Translations under genes and position numbers: made by a program
NCBI RefSeq assembly: GCF_003428875.1
Contig: NZ_QQRS01000004.1
Location: 248,001 to 312,000 of the forward strand
Length of the DNA stretch: 64,000 nucleotides
Source of the DNA: Planomicrobium okeanokoites
GTDB taxonomy: Bacteria; Bacillota; Bacilli; Bacillales_A; Planococcaceae
Reading direction: 5' to 3'
In this document: piece after piece, positions 41,204 to 50,285 of the stretch
Layout: the number at the start of each line of letters is the position of its first letter
Position numbering within the stretch: the first letter of the stretch is position 1
Notes under the pieces: model-generated
What the model saw: only the letters and a program-made list of their open reading frames with translations
Told to the model about the DNA's origin: nothing
Databases searched by the model: none

Positions 41204-41833
41204 ATGTTACTTTATTTGAACGGCGCGTTTGTAGGCTTATTGATCCTGTCCAATATTCTGGCAGTGAAATTATTCAGCATCGGGGAGTGGATGGTGCTGC
41301 CGGCCGCGGTAATCGTCTACGTCTTCACATTCCCGATCACCGATACGATTGCAGAAGTATACGGCAAAGAGGCTGCGAGAAAAACCGTCTTCGCCGGTTT
41401 TATCACGCAGCTTGCGGCACTGGCATTCATCTTTTTCGCCATCCATTTGCCGGCTGCACCATTTTTCGGCGATCAGGCATCTTTTGAATCCATCTTTTCG
41501 GCCGGCTTCCGCGTCACTCTAGCCAGCCTGATCTCTTATTTCATCAGCCAAAATCTGGACGTCACGATTTTCCACAAATTAAAAGAGCGCCACGGCGAAT
41601 CCAAATTGTGGGTCCGCAATAACGCTTCTACGATGGTGAGCCAGCTTGCCGATACGACCATTTTCATCACGATCGCATTTGCAGGGACGTTGCCTGTCGG
41701 CGCATTGATCGGTATGATTGTCACACAATACCTGTTCAAGTGGATCGTGGCAGCTGCCGATACACCGCTTGTCTATCTGCTTGTCAAATTATGCCGCCGC
41801 GAACAGGTTTCCGGCAAGGCTGTTTATAGTTAA
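41204..41833 (+). CDS. queuosine precursor transporter (YhhQ/DUF165 family)
   Basis: A 209-residue membrane protein with about six helices, of the VUT/YhhQ family. LSNILAVKLFSIGEWMVLPAAVIVYVFTFPITDTIAEVYGKEAARK (about 16-61, in part) is the diagnostic N-terminal block with FPITDTIAEVYG. YhhQ imports preQ0 or preQ1 in E. coli. Its place in the queF operon under a preQ1 riboswitch supports precursor uptake. AAGGGGGAAAATCC precedes the ATG. Confidence 0.88.
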   Translation: MLLYLNGAFVGLLILSNILAVKLFSIGEWMVLPAAVIVYVFTFPITDTIAEVYGKEAARKTVFAGFITQLAALAFIFFAIHLPAAPFFGDQASFESIFSAGFRVTLASLISYFISQNLDVTIFHKLKERHGESKLWVRNNASTMVSQLADTTIFITIAFAGTLPVGALIGMIVTQYLFKWIVAAADTPLVYLLVKLCRREQVSGKAVYS

Positions 41834-41837
41834 TATG

Positions 41838-41870
41838 AAAGGGAGAGCCCAGATGGCTCTCCCTTTTTTC
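41838..41870. terminator. bidirectional Rho-independent terminator
   Basis: AAAGGGAGAGCC pairs with GGCTCTCCCTTTTTT; it serves both convergent genes. Confidence 0.85.
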
Positions 41871-41894
41871 TAACGAAAATATATTAGTTTTCTA

Positions 41895-42728
41895 TTAAGC
41901 TTTCGCTTTTGAGTGTTTTTCCTTTTGCGGCGTAAGCTGCTTTTTTCTTGCCAGCATCAAGTCCGCCACAATCGGCAAATGGTCGGAAACATTCGTAGAA
42001 ATAGTCGCGGTTTGCGCAACTTCCATTTCCGGACTGAAGAAAATATAATCAATGCGGGTGACAGGTTTCAAATCCACACCCGTTGTATGGTATGAATGCG
42101 GTGATGGATACGTATAAGCGTCTCCTCTTTTCATTTTCAGGAAAGCATCCGTAAAATGGCGGTTCATTTTGCGGATTGGCGCATAAAACGGCGGAGCGTT
42201 GAAGTCGCCCATTACGATACAAGGGAACTTGCTCTTTTCCGTCAACGCCAGAATTTCATTCACACTAAGTTTTAATTCTTCATCTTTCAATGAAAGATGT
42301 GCGTTAAAAACATTGATCGCCATATCATCTATTTCGATGACCGCTTCCAGAACTCCGCGCTGCTCATCGTTTCCGTACCATTGTTTGACGGGAGTCATAT
42401 GGTGATTCTTACTGTATGTGATGGGATATTTACTTAGTATTGCGTTGCCGTATTGCTGATTCGGCATTCCTTCCCGTTCCGGGGGATAATCCAGGTTGGC
42501 ACCGTATGCGGTGTACATGCCAAGCCGATTGCCCAGCCATTCCACCTGATCCATAAACTGACTCCGTTCCCCGAAGAAACGATCGACTTCCTGCAAGCCG
42601 ATAACGGTTGCGCAGGAATCTTCAATAACAGTAGCCGTCCTCTCAAGATCCGTAATTCCATCCATACCTAAACCGTGGGCGATGTTAAACGACATGACTT
42701 TGACAATTGGCGGTTTCCTGTTTTTCAT
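41895..42728 (-). CDS. EEP-family hydrolase, copy 1
   Basis: A 277-residue member of the endonuclease/exonuclease/phosphatase family. The metal and active-site motifs are complete: MSFNIAHG (Asn), GLQEVDRFF (Glu, about 46-54), MGDFNAPP (Asp-Asn, about 168-175) and VSDHLPIVADL (Asp-His, about 246-256). There is no signal peptide. Substrate is unknown: members cut nucleic acids, sphingomyelin or inositol phosphates. A second homologous gene follows upstream (42853-43608), 124 bases away. GGAGAGCGAAGC precedes the ATG. Confidence 0.8.
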   Translation of the reverse strand: MKNRKPPIVKVMSFNIAHGLGMDGITDLERTATVIEDSCATVIGLQEVDRFFGERSQFMDQVEWLGNRLGMYTAYGANLDYPPEREGMPNQQYGNAILSKYPITYSKNHHMTPVKQWYGNDEQRGVLEAVIEIDDMAINVFNAHLSLKDEELKLSVNEILALTEKSKFPCIVMGDFNAPPFYAPIRKMNRHFTDAFLKMKRGDAYTYPSPHSYHTTGVDLKPVTRIDYIFFSPEMEVAQTATISTNVSDHLPIVADLMLARKKQLTPQKEKHSKAKA

Positions 42729-42852
42729 GCTTCGCTCTCCTTTTTTGGGACAAACTTTGTTTGCTCAAAAGATCTGCTTTTGATTTCGAGTTTAGTATAG
42801 CAAGCTCCCGGAGAAATTACTGTATCAGCCGTGTAAAAGTTTGTAAAGTTTA

Positions 42853-43608
42853 TTAAGCTTTAGGGTAGAGTTCCAAAACAGCGAGGATTGGCCTGTGATC
42901 GGACGCTTCCGTATCGATGGTTTCCGCCTCAAGCACCTGCCAGTGCCTGCTGTAAAAAATAAAGTCGATTTTCTGCCCATGGTCACCTTCTTTTTTATAA
43001 GTTTCGGGGTGGGAAGCGGGCGCGCCGAAAACATTGTCCAGTTCTTCTTCAATCCGTTTCATATGCGGACTGTTCGGTTCCGCGTTGAAGTCGCCGGTCA
43101 GAACTGCCGGCAGATCCTGATTCCGGATGATTCCCAGCAATTCTTCAATATTGCGTTCAAGCTGTTTTTCATTCAGAGATAAATGGGTGTTGAAAAATGC
43201 GATTGCTTCGTCATTTATTTCAATGGTCGCTTCCAGCAACCCCCTTTGTTCCCTTTCAGGCCCTTCTTCCAGTTTCTTCAACAGGTGATTTTGGTAGCTT
43301 TTAATCGGATGACGGCTCAATATCGCGTTGCCATAAGCTTGCAGCGGCCATTTGGCATCTGCCGGATGCGCAGTCAGATTCGGTCCGAATGCTGCGTGCA
43401 TCCCCAGCCTTTTCGCCAGCCATTTAACCTGATCCGTGAAATCCGTCCGTTCCGAGAAATTCTGGTCCACTTCCTGAAGACCCGCAATATCCACTTCCGC
43501 ATTTTCGATGACCGAGGCCGTAAGCTCGAGGTCGAGGCGGCCATCCATCGTCAAACCTGAAGAAATATTAAAGCTCATTATTCTGAGCGCCACATCTGCA
43601 TTGCCCAT
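42853..43608 (-). CDS. EEP-family hydrolase, copy 2
   Basis: A 251-residue paralogue of 41895-42728 with the same layout: MSFNISSGLTMDGRLDLE, AGLQEVDQNFSERTDFTDQVKWLAKRLGM, LTGDFNAEP and ASDHRPILAVLEL. Copy 1 reads GLGMDGITDLERTATVIED and SQFMDQVEWLGNRLGM at the matching places, so the pair likely arose by tandem duplication followed by strong divergence. The gene comes first on this strand, so both may form an operon. Function is unknown. Confidence 0.8.
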   Translation of the reverse strand: MGNADVALRIMSFNISSGLTMDGRLDLELTASVIENAEVDIAGLQEVDQNFSERTDFTDQVKWLAKRLGMHAAFGPNLTAHPADAKWPLQAYGNAILSRHPIKSYQNHLLKKLEEGPEREQRGLLEATIEINDEAIAFFNTHLSLNEKQLERNIEELLGIIRNQDLPAVLTGDFNAEPNSPHMKRIEEELDNVFGAPASHPETYKKEGDHGQKIDFIFYSRHWQVLEAETIDTEASDHRPILAVLELYPKA

Positions 43609-43869
43609 TTTGACGGCCTCCCCTTTTTATCAGCTTTTCCCTGTCAGCATTATATGAAACTAGCGTTGGAACGATATTTCAAAGTTTATGCAAATGAAAA
43701 TTGCGATTGCTAATTCGGTTGATTTTTTTCGTTTCATTGTCGAGATATCGGATGATTCAAGAGGAAAATTTCCAGTTAATTGGATGTACTGTCTGTTGGG
43801 AATGAAATACCGTCCATTCCATTTTTTTAAGATGGTTAATATAAATTAAAAATCCCATTATTTGGACTT

Positions 43870-43965
43870 ACTTTCCAAATCCCACGAAATACTTTCCATT
43901 TGGGCTTAAATACTTTCCAATTCACGCAGAATACTTTCCAAAATGGCCGAAATACTTTCCATTTT
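43870..43965. repeat. 21-bp-period repeat array C (5 units)
   Basis: ACTTTCCA starts at 43870, 43891, 43912, 43933 and 43954, exactly 21 bases apart; core on the plus strand is TACTTTCCAA. The core differs from arrays A, B and D (TAYTCCCAACTT) but aligns with it at 9 of 12 positions. It lies in a 480-base gap (43609-44091) that otherwise holds only AT-rich sequence and the terminator of the MerR gene. Confidence 0.85.
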
Positions 43966-44042
43966 CTATTTTTATGTGCCACCAAAAAATATGTATAATA
44001 TTTCAAAATCTATTCTTCTATAAATAAAATCCCCTCCCCAAT

Positions 44043-44075
44043 AAAAAGAGCCGCGAATATAAAATTCGCAGCCAT
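44043..44075 (-). terminator. Rho-independent terminator
   Basis: Minus-strand GGCTGCGAATTT pairs with ATTCGCGGCT followed by CTTTTTATT. Confidence 0.8.
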
Positions 44076-44091
44076 GCATTATTTTATTTCC

Positions 44092-44871
44092 TTATTCAAA
44101 AGAATTCTCCGGCTCTACGCCGGTATACACCAAGATCGCATCTCGCAAAAACCTTGCTCCGCCTTCGCATGCCTTGTCATAATAAGCGGCAAAACGCTCG
44201 TCATCGACATACATCTGCGCAAGTCCCGCATGCGCCTCCTTGCTGTAAGCAGGCCATGTGAACGACAGCCACTCCTTATGGAGGTCAGCCGTTTTCTGGG
44301 CGAGCTCGCCTGAAGGATCTCCGGTTCCGCATGCTTCCGCAAGCGCATCCAGCACTTTCTGCTCCAGGCTTTTGAACTCTTCATATTTCTCTTCACTCAT
44401 ATTGAGCATTTTCGCATTCGACTCATCTACCGTGTCGTCGCCGTATTTACCGCGGATTTCTGCTCCGTATTGCTGCTCGTTGTCCTCGACCAGTTTCTGT
44501 TTGAACCCTTTGAACTTTTCATTGTCAGCCATTGTGCTCTTCCCTTCTGCTGCGGAAATCGTGGATTCCACATTAGTGATCAGGAGATCCAGCTGCCGGC
44601 GCCGGGCGAGGAGCTTTTCGCGGTGCATCCGGAGTGCGGCCGGTCCGTCGAAAGAAGGATTTGAAATGATTTTTTGGATGCTGTCCAGGTCCAGCCCCAG
44701 TTCACGGTAAAAAAGAATCTGCTGCAGCTTATCGACTTCTTCCCTGCCGTAAATCCGGTAGCCGGATGAATTTTTCCTGGCCGGTTCCAATAATCCGATT
44801 TCATCATAATAACGGAGAGTTCTCGTACTGACTCCCGCCATCCGCGCCAACTTCTGAACGGTATATTCCAT
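44092..44871 (-). CDS. MerR-family activator with TipAS domain
   Basis: A 259-residue regulator. The N-terminal MerR winged helix (about 1-70: YTVQKLARMAGVSTRTLRYYDEIGLLEP, GYRIYGREEVDKLQQILFYRELGLDLDSI) is followed by a coiled coil (about 75-115) and a TipAS drug-binding domain (about 125-255) with AEACGTGDPSGELAQKTADLHKEWLSF. Bacillus Mta is the model: it activates multidrug exporters. The gene starts at 44871 behind GGAGGTGAGGAG. It lies downstream of the ABC exporter on the same strand and has its own MerR-type promoter. Autoregulation and control of the exporter are plausible. Confidence 0.87.
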   Translation of the reverse strand: MEYTVQKLARMAGVSTRTLRYYDEIGLLEPARKNSSGYRIYGREEVDKLQQILFYRELGLDLDSIQKIISNPSFDGPAALRMHREKLLARRRQLDLLITNVESTISAAEGKSTMADNEKFKGFKQKLVEDNEQQYGAEIRGKYGDDTVDESNAKMLNMSEEKYEEFKSLEQKVLDALAEACGTGDPSGELAQKTADLHKEWLSFTWPAYSKEAHAGLAQMYVDDERFAAYYDKACEGGARFLRDAILVYTGVEPENSFE

Positions 44872-44893
44872 CTCCTCACCTCCTGATGAGTCC

Positions 44894-44924
44894 ACATTAC
44901 ACCTTTACGCTGCGTCAAGGTCAA
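44894..44924 (-). promoter_or_regulatory. MerR-type promoter with 19-bp spacer and dyad
   Basis: On the minus strand -35 TTGACC (44919-44924) and -10 TAATGT (44894-44899) are separated by 19 bases, the over-long spacing typical of MerR-activated promoters. The spacer region 44901-44921 is an inverted repeat with arms ACCTTGACGC and GCGTAAAGGT around a central A. It drives the merR gene itself, 22 bases downstream. Confidence 0.8.
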
Positions 44925-44933
44925 GCATAAAAT

Positions 44934-46673
44934 CTAAGTTAATTGCTGCTCCGCAAATTCACGGTAAAGATTATGGGAACCGGTCAATTCACTGTGCTTG
45001 CCCATGCCGGTCACCCGTCCCTTTTCAATGAAGATGATTTTATCAGCGTCCACAATGGTTGAAAGCCGGTGGGCGATGACCAGCGTCGTGCGCCCTTCCA
45101 TCAGACGGCTCAATGCCTGTTGCACGATGCCTTCCGATTGGCTGTCGAGACTTGCCGTCGCTTCGTCCATCATCAGGATTTTCGGATCGCGCAGGAACGC
45201 ACGGGCAATAGCAATCCGCTGTCTTTGTCCACCCGACAATTTAACGCCGCGTTCACCGACCTGTGTATCCAGGCCGTCCGGAAATTCCTTGATGAAATCT
45301 TCCGCATACGCCATTCTTGCTACAGTCCATAATTGCTCATCCGGTATCGCCTCAGCGTCTGCCAGACCATATGTCAGATTGGCGCGGATCGTTCCGCCCA
45401 TCATAGCCGATTCCTGTGACACGTAGCCGATCTGGTCGCGCCATGAATTGATGGAGAGCTCCCGAATCGGCACATCGCCGATGAGGATTTCTCCTTGTTG
45501 CGGTTCATAGAAGCGTTCGAGCAAACCGAACACTGTCGTTTTGCCTCCGCCGCTCGGTCCGGCAAACGCGATCATTTCACCAGGCTGCGCTTCGAAGCTG
45601 ACGTCCTGCAGCACTGGTTCACCGGTTTCATACGAAAATGTCACGCCGGAAACGCGCAAGGTCTTGCCGGCAATATCCATTTCCTTGCCTTGCTGCCCTT
45701 CTTCGAGCGGCAAGTCCAGAATCCCGATGATCCGCTCCGTCGCTCCTTTCGCTTTTTGCAGCTCCGTGAAGAACATCGCAAAAGTAGTGACCGGCATGAT
45801 GATCTGGAATAAATACAAGAGAAACGCCACAAGCGAACCTGTCGACATTGTCCCTTCCGCTACCCGGATCCCGCCGTATCCGATGATTGTGACAATCACC
45901 GCCATCATCACGACATACATAAGCGGCGCAATGATCGCATAGATTTTCGCTTCTCTCATGCCTGTTCTGAAAAGCTGCTGAATGCCGCTCAAGCCTTTGC
46001 GCTCTTCCACCATTTCAGCAGTGGAAGATTTCATCAAGCGGATCTCACTGATCGTCTGCTGGACATGGCCGGAGAATTCGGCGGTCTCATCCTGCAGTGT
46101 CCGCGAAATCTTCGCCATGCGGCGGCCCAGAGGGAACATGATCAGCACAGTTACAGGTACAGCAAGCAGCATGATCAATGTCATCTTCCAGTCGAGAATC
46201 AGCAGAATCGTTACAGCACCAACAATGGAAACGATTCCTGTAATGAAATTCGGAAAATGATCCGTGATGAGATTCCGTACAACTCCCGTATCACTGACTA
46301 CCCGGCTGACGGTTTCACCACTGGAATGCTGATCAAAATAACCGACACGCAGGCGGATCAGGCGGATCCACATCTTATCGCGCAATCCGGCGACAATCCG
46401 CTGCCCCACTTTGCTGAGCAGGTAAATGGATACACCATTGATGAGCGCCTGGAGGATGAAGGCTGCCACGATGCCGATGATCAACGGCACACTCAACGAC
46501 TCAACCGAAAAGCCATCGACCAGATTTCTGGTCAGCAGCGGCACGACCAGCCCGACAAGGGTGGTGATCAAACTGGCCAGCAGCCCAAAAATCAAAGCCG
46601 CTTTAGGAATCTTTAATGATAGGATTAACGAAACGAAAGGTTTTAACCCCATTTTTTCTTCCTTGTTTTCCAT
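44934..46673 (-). CDS. ABC multidrug exporter, half-transporter (BmrA-like)
   Basis: A 579-residue fused membrane/ATPase half-transporter of the MDR type. Six helices span about 20-310; the ATPase domain has Walker A FAGPSGGGKTTVF (about 370-382), Q loop, signature KLSGGQRQRIAIARAFLRDP and Walker B ILMMDEATASLDSQSEG with D-loop and His in IAHRLSTIV. It probably works as a homodimer exporting lipophilic compounds. It stands upstream of the TipAS regulator, which may respond to its substrates. AGGAGTTTAGAATC precedes the ATG. Confidence 0.87.
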   Translation of the reverse strand: MENKEEKMGLKPFVSLILSLKIPKAALIFGLLASLITTLVGLVVPLLTRNLVDGFSVESLSVPLIIGIVAAFILQALINGVSIYLLSKVGQRIVAGLRDKMWIRLIRLRVGYFDQHSSGETVSRVVSDTGVVRNLITDHFPNFITGIVSIVGAVTILLILDWKMTLIMLLAVPVTVLIMFPLGRRMAKISRTLQDETAEFSGHVQQTISEIRLMKSSTAEMVEERKGLSGIQQLFRTGMREAKIYAIIAPLMYVVMMAVIVTIIGYGGIRVAEGTMSTGSLVAFLLYLFQIIMPVTTFAMFFTELQKAKGATERIIGILDLPLEEGQQGKEMDIAGKTLRVSGVTFSYETGEPVLQDVSFEAQPGEMIAFAGPSGGGKTTVFGLLERFYEPQQGEILIGDVPIRELSINSWRDQIGYVSQESAMMGGTIRANLTYGLADAEAIPDEQLWTVARMAYAEDFIKEFPDGLDTQVGERGVKLSGGQRQRIAIARAFLRDPKILMMDEATASLDSQSEGIVQQALSRLMEGRTTLVIAHRLSTIVDADKIIFIEKGRVTGMGKHSELTGSHNLYREFAEQQLT

Positions 46674-46699
46674 GATTCTAAACTCCTGTCGTGGTCAAT

Positions 46700-47266
46700 T
46701 TACTGCCATTTTGCGTAGATGCAGGTATCCGTCAGCCTTTTGCCGTCAACTGATAATTCATCGTTATGCAGAACGCCTTCCATTACGTAGCCCAATTTCT
46801 CCGGGACGGCGCGGCTTTTGAGATTCTCCGCGTCACACAGGATTTCGACGCGGCGGCAGCCGAAACTGTTCAGAGCCAGATCGGTCAGGGTGCTCACCGC
46901 TTCCATCATATAGCCTTTGCCGCTTTGTGCCGTGCTGATCCAATAGCCGATTTCCATTTTCGGCATATCCCATTCAATATTATGGAAGCCTGTCGATCCA
47001 ATAAATTCATCTGTTTCCCTATCAAAGATCAAATAACGGAGATTTTCCCTTTTCAGGAAAAGGATATGCGCTTCCATCGTATTGATTTCAGTATCGGCAG
47101 GAGATGGATTATCCAATACAAAACCGAGCCACGGTTTCAATTCATCCATGGAAGCTTTAATCGCCGCATTGATCACTTTTCCATCCCCCGGTTTTGGCAT
47201 GCGCAGTTTCAGCCGTTCTGTGAATAATTCTTCCGGCACTTCCGGTATTTTAACTTTTTTCTCCAT
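46700..47266 (-). CDS. GNAT acetyltransferase, RimJ/RimL type
   Basis: A 188-residue GNAT of the RimL/YdaF branch. TERLKLRMPKPGDGKVI is the N-terminal strand-helix, FIGSTGFHNIEWDMPKMEIGYWISTAQSGKGYMMEAVSTLTDLAL (about 88-132, in part) contains the acetyl-CoA motif Q/RxxGxG (SGKGYM), and SRAVPEKLGYVMEGVL is the usual late element. Members acetylate ribosomal-protein N-termini or other small amines. It is 27 bases downstream of the exporter on the other side; possibly read with it. Confidence 0.8.
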   Translation of the reverse strand: MEKKVKIPEVPEELFTERLKLRMPKPGDGKVINAAIKASMDELKPWLGFVLDNPSPADTEINTMEAHILFLKRENLRYLIFDRETDEFIGSTGFHNIEWDMPKMEIGYWISTAQSGKGYMMEAVSTLTDLALNSFGCRRVEILCDAENLKSRAVPEKLGYVMEGVLHNDELSVDGKRLTDTCIYAKWQ

Positions 47267-47282
47267 AATTACTGTATCCCCC

Positions 47283-48497
47283 TTATTTAACTGCTGCTAT
47301 CTTACGGTCTTTCGGCAGTCCGAGCCCGACTAATCCAAGAAGCGGAAGAAACGATACTACCACCATCGTTTCATAAACACCGATCGAATCCATCAGGATG
47401 CCGATGACCACACCGCCGATTGCGCCCATGCCGAACGCCAGGCCAACCGTCAGTCCCGCCATTGTCCCGATTTTACTTGGCACCAATTCCTGCGCGTACA
47501 CCACTGTGACTGAAAAGCTCAGCATAATGAAAAAGCCGATCAGCCCAAGGAGCAGCAGAACCGCGTAAAGTGGCATGTAGGGCAGCATTAGCGCCAATGG
47601 AATCGGTACCGCGAGCGACAGTACGATGACATTTTTCCGTCCAATTTTGTCCGCCAGCGGACCGCCAAAGAACGTGCCGGCCGCACCTACGCCCAAAAAC
47701 AGGAAGATGTACAGCTGACCTTGCTGAATCGTCAGCCCATACGCTTCCATGAGGTGGAAAATATAGAAGCTGGTGATATTCGTGACGTAAAAAGAACGCG
47801 CAAAAATGATGATCAGCAATAAAGTCAAAGCGATGCCGATCTGCTTGCGGGTCATTTCCGGCAACGACGACAAGAGCACTTTCTTCACTTTCTGCAGCTT
47901 CTCCTGTTCCAGCTGCTCTTTATACCACCGTGAAATTTTCGACAGGATAAAAATGCCCAGCGCCGCAACGAATAAAAACAATGCAGCTCCCGTCTGTCCA
48001 AGCGGCACCAGAATGAACGCACTGATCAGCGGTGCCAGCGCCTGTCCGGAATTGCCGCCGACCTGGTAGATGGACTGGGACAATCCCCGTTTTGATCCAG
48101 CTGCCATATAGGAAACACGCGAACCTTCGGGATGGAAAACGGCGGACCCAAAGCCGAGAAACATCACTGACACCAGGATCATCCAATATTCGGGTGCAAA
48201 AGCGAGCCCGGCAATTCCAAGGAATGAACTGGTCATTCCGAGCGGCAAAGCATATGGCATCGGTTTTTTGTCACTGATATAACCGACTACTGGCTGCAGG
48301 ACAGAAGCCACCATATTCAAGGCAAAGGCGATTAAGCCCAGTTGTGTAAAAGTCAGACCCCGCTCTTCTTCCAAAATCGGAAACATGGCGGGTATGACCG
48401 CCTGCAAGGTATCATTCAGCAAATGGCATGCGCCGATTGCGAACATGACCGGATATACCGGGTTCCCTGCCATAGATGTCTTTATTGCGTTCGCCAT
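47283..48497 (-). CDS. MFS transporter (fosmidomycin-resistance type)
   Basis: A 404-residue major facilitator with twelve predicted helices. ACHLLNDTLQAVIPAMFPILEEERGLTFTQLGLIAFALNMVASVLQPVVGYISDKKPMPYALPLGM (about 23-88, in part) closely follows Fsr-type proteins, with the MFS motif A version GYISDKKPMP. Fsr exports fosmidomycin in E. coli; here the natural substrate is unknown. It is 16 bases upstream of the GNAT gene on the same strand. Confidence 0.82.
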   Translation of the reverse strand: MANAIKTSMAGNPVYPVMFAIGACHLLNDTLQAVIPAMFPILEEERGLTFTQLGLIAFALNMVASVLQPVVGYISDKKPMPYALPLGMTSSFLGIAGLAFAPEYWMILVSVMFLGFGSAVFHPEGSRVSYMAAGSKRGLSQSIYQVGGNSGQALAPLISAFILVPLGQTGAALFLFVAALGIFILSKISRWYKEQLEQEKLQKVKKVLLSSLPEMTRKQIGIALTLLLIIIFARSFYVTNITSFYIFHLMEAYGLTIQQGQLYIFLFLGVGAAGTFFGGPLADKIGRKNVIVLSLAVPIPLALMLPYMPLYAVLLLLGLIGFFIMLSFSVTVVYAQELVPSKIGTMAGLTVGLAFGMGAIGGVVIGILMDSIGVYETMVVVSFLPLLGLVGLGLPKDRKIAAVK

Positions 48498-48591
48498 TAC
48501 AGGTCCTCCAGTAAATTAGTTTTAAAATATGTATGATTCCAGCCGAATCCCATACATCGGCTGATTTATCTATTATAAAACAGTTGGGAAA

Positions 48592-48629
48592 TAAAAAGAC
48601 ACCCAGGGACTTGCTCCCTCGGTGTCTCA
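48592..48629 (-). terminator. Rho-independent terminator
   Basis: Minus-strand AGACACCGAGGGA pairs with TCCCTGGGTGTCT followed by TTTTATTT. Confidence 0.85.
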
Positions 48630-48929
48630 GGCTGCTTTCAGCTGCTTCCAATTTTCCAGCCGTCTGTCCAATATGAAATTACCGAACGGTATAAAAGCTA
48701 CCGCCAGTGCGCCGACGGTAAAACGGAACGGCCATCTCACTGCAAAAGTGGCGTAGATGATCATCAATACATAAACGGTGAACAGTCCGCCATGAAGCGC
48801 ACCCACCACACTGACAACTTCCGGCATGCCGAAAAAATATTTCAGCGGCATCGCAATAAACAATAGCAGCAACAAAGAGCCGCCTTCAACAAATCCCATG
48901 AAACGAAATTGATTCAATGCATTTTTCAA
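48627..48929 (-). CDS. DUF3817 membrane protein (YdzA-like)
   Basis: A 100-residue protein with three predicted helices. FRFMGFVEGGSLLLLLFIAMPLKYF (about 8-32), GALHGGLFTVYVLMIIY and the final WPFRFTVGALAVAFIPFGNFILDRRL match DUF3817, including the conserved E, HG and P-G-F. Function unknown. GAGGAGTAGAAGGACTTG lies before the ATG. Confidence 0.8.
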   Translation of the reverse strand: MKNALNQFRFMGFVEGGSLLLLLFIAMPLKYFFGMPEVVSVVGALHGGLFTVYVLMIIYATFAVRWPFRFTVGALAVAFIPFGNFILDRRLENWKQLKAA

Positions 48930-49091
48930 GTCCTTCTACTCCTCTTTCATACTATCCACCATTATAGAAGAGGAGCTTCCCCCTCTACAAGAAGATGACT
49001 TGAAAGACCAGCGAAAAAGCTGGAGACATTGCAAATTTTCGTCACATATTGAATGACGTTACGTCAAAGTTTCAGCGTTTATCAGGATGCA

Positions 49092-50285
49092 TCATCCCAG
49101 TTTTACAAAGAGGACTTTTAAATAATTGCCTTCTTTGAATTTCGGGTCGACCCGAAAATCCGGAGGCAGGGAATGCTCTTCCACAATGCTGTATTTTCTT
49201 CCCAAATCCTTGAATGCCCGGTCAATGAACCCTTTGAATTTTTTCATTCCGAAAGAGGCGCTGTTTGTCGAAGCGACGATGATACCTTTGTCTTCTGTAA
49301 TCGCAATCGCTTCTTTCATGAGATTCGTATAGTCTTTCGATGTACTGAACGTATATTTTTTGGATCGCGCAAAACTCGGTGGATCCAAAATTACGATATC
49401 GAATTTCAATTCCTTGCGCTTGGCATATTTGAAATAGTTGAAAACGTCCATAACCAGGATATCCTGGTTTTCGTAATCGATGCCGTTGACACTGAATTGC
49501 TCGATGGTCTTAGCAGAACTTCTTTTAGCTAAATCGACACTGGTCGTTTTATCCGCTCCCCCAAGAGCAGCAGCGATAGAGAATGCACCGGTATAGGAAA
49601 ACGTATTTAACACCGTTTTCCCTTCTGCGTATTTTTCCTTGATCGCCTGGCGCACTTCCCGCTGATCCAGGAAAATGCCTGTCATTGCTCCATCATTCAT
49701 GTAAACGGCGTAATTGACTCCATTCTCTTTGACGATCAACGGGAATTCTCCGCGCTCGCCCGCGACAAAATCATCGTCTTCAATGTATTGCCCTTTTGTA
49801 TCAAAGCGTTTCTTCTCGTATATCCCTTTGAATTCCGCCACATTTTTCAAAGCGGCCACAAAGTCTTCCTTGAATGAATAAACCCCTTCGCTGTACCAGC
49901 TCACCAGGAAATAGCCATCATAATAATCGATGATGACGCCCCCGAACCCGTCACCTTCTCCGTTGAACAGCCTGAATGCGGTAGTTTCCGGATTATTGAA
50001 TAAGTCACGGCGTCGGCGCAGCGCTTCGATAAGCTTCCGCTCGATGAACGCCTGGTCGATGTTTTCAGTTTCATCTCGGGTCAGTACCCAGCCAGCACCT
50101 TTGTTTTGATTGCCGTAATAGGCTTTTGCTACAAAACGCCCTTTGCTGTCTGTCAGGTTGATAATTGTCCCTTCTTCTTGAAGGCGCTCGGCTCCTTCAA
50201 GCGAATCTTTTGTTATCAAGGGATAGCCCGCGGCAATCTCCGCTTTGGATTTATCTTTCAATTTTATGGTGATTTGCTGTTTCAT
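49092..50285 (-). CDS. 23S rRNA methyltransferase, RlmI/YwbD type
   Basis: A 397-residue class I SAM-dependent methyltransferase. An N-terminal PUA domain (about 4-75), an RNA-binding middle (FNGEGDGFGGVIIDYYDGYFLV, about 107-128) and a Rossmann catalytic domain with NTFSYTGAFSIAAALGGADKTTSVDLAKRSSAK (about 223-256) and DPPSFARSK. E. coli RlmI makes m5C1962 of 23S rRNA; here the lack of a clear second catalytic Cys should be noted, as the target base is uncertain. The ATG at 50285 follows AGGATGAGACTTG. Confidence 0.8.
   Translation of the reverse strand: MKQQITIKLKDKSKAEIAAGYPLITKDSLEGAERLQEEGTIINLTDSKGRFVAKAYYGNQNKGAGWVLTRDETENIDQAFIERKLIEALRRRRDLFNNPETTAFRLFNGEGDGFGGVIIDYYDGYFLVSWYSEGVYSFKEDFVAALKNVAEFKGIYEKKRFDTKGQYIEDDDFVAGERGEFPLIVKENGVNYAVYMNDGAMTGIFLDQREVRQAIKEKYAEGKTVLNTFSYTGAFSIAAALGGADKTTSVDLAKRSSAKTIEQFSVNGIDYENQDILVMDVFNYFKYAKRKELKFDIVILDPPSFARSKKYTFSTSKDYTNLMKEAIAITEDKGIIVASTNSASFGMKKFKGFIDRAFKDLGRKYSIVEEHSLPPDFRVDPKFKEGNYLKVLFVKLG

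Noticed and set aside
43870..43965. CRISPR-like array of short repeats and variable spacers
   Set aside because: Repeats of about 10-12 bases and spacers of about 9 bases are far shorter than CRISPR units, and no cas genes are present.
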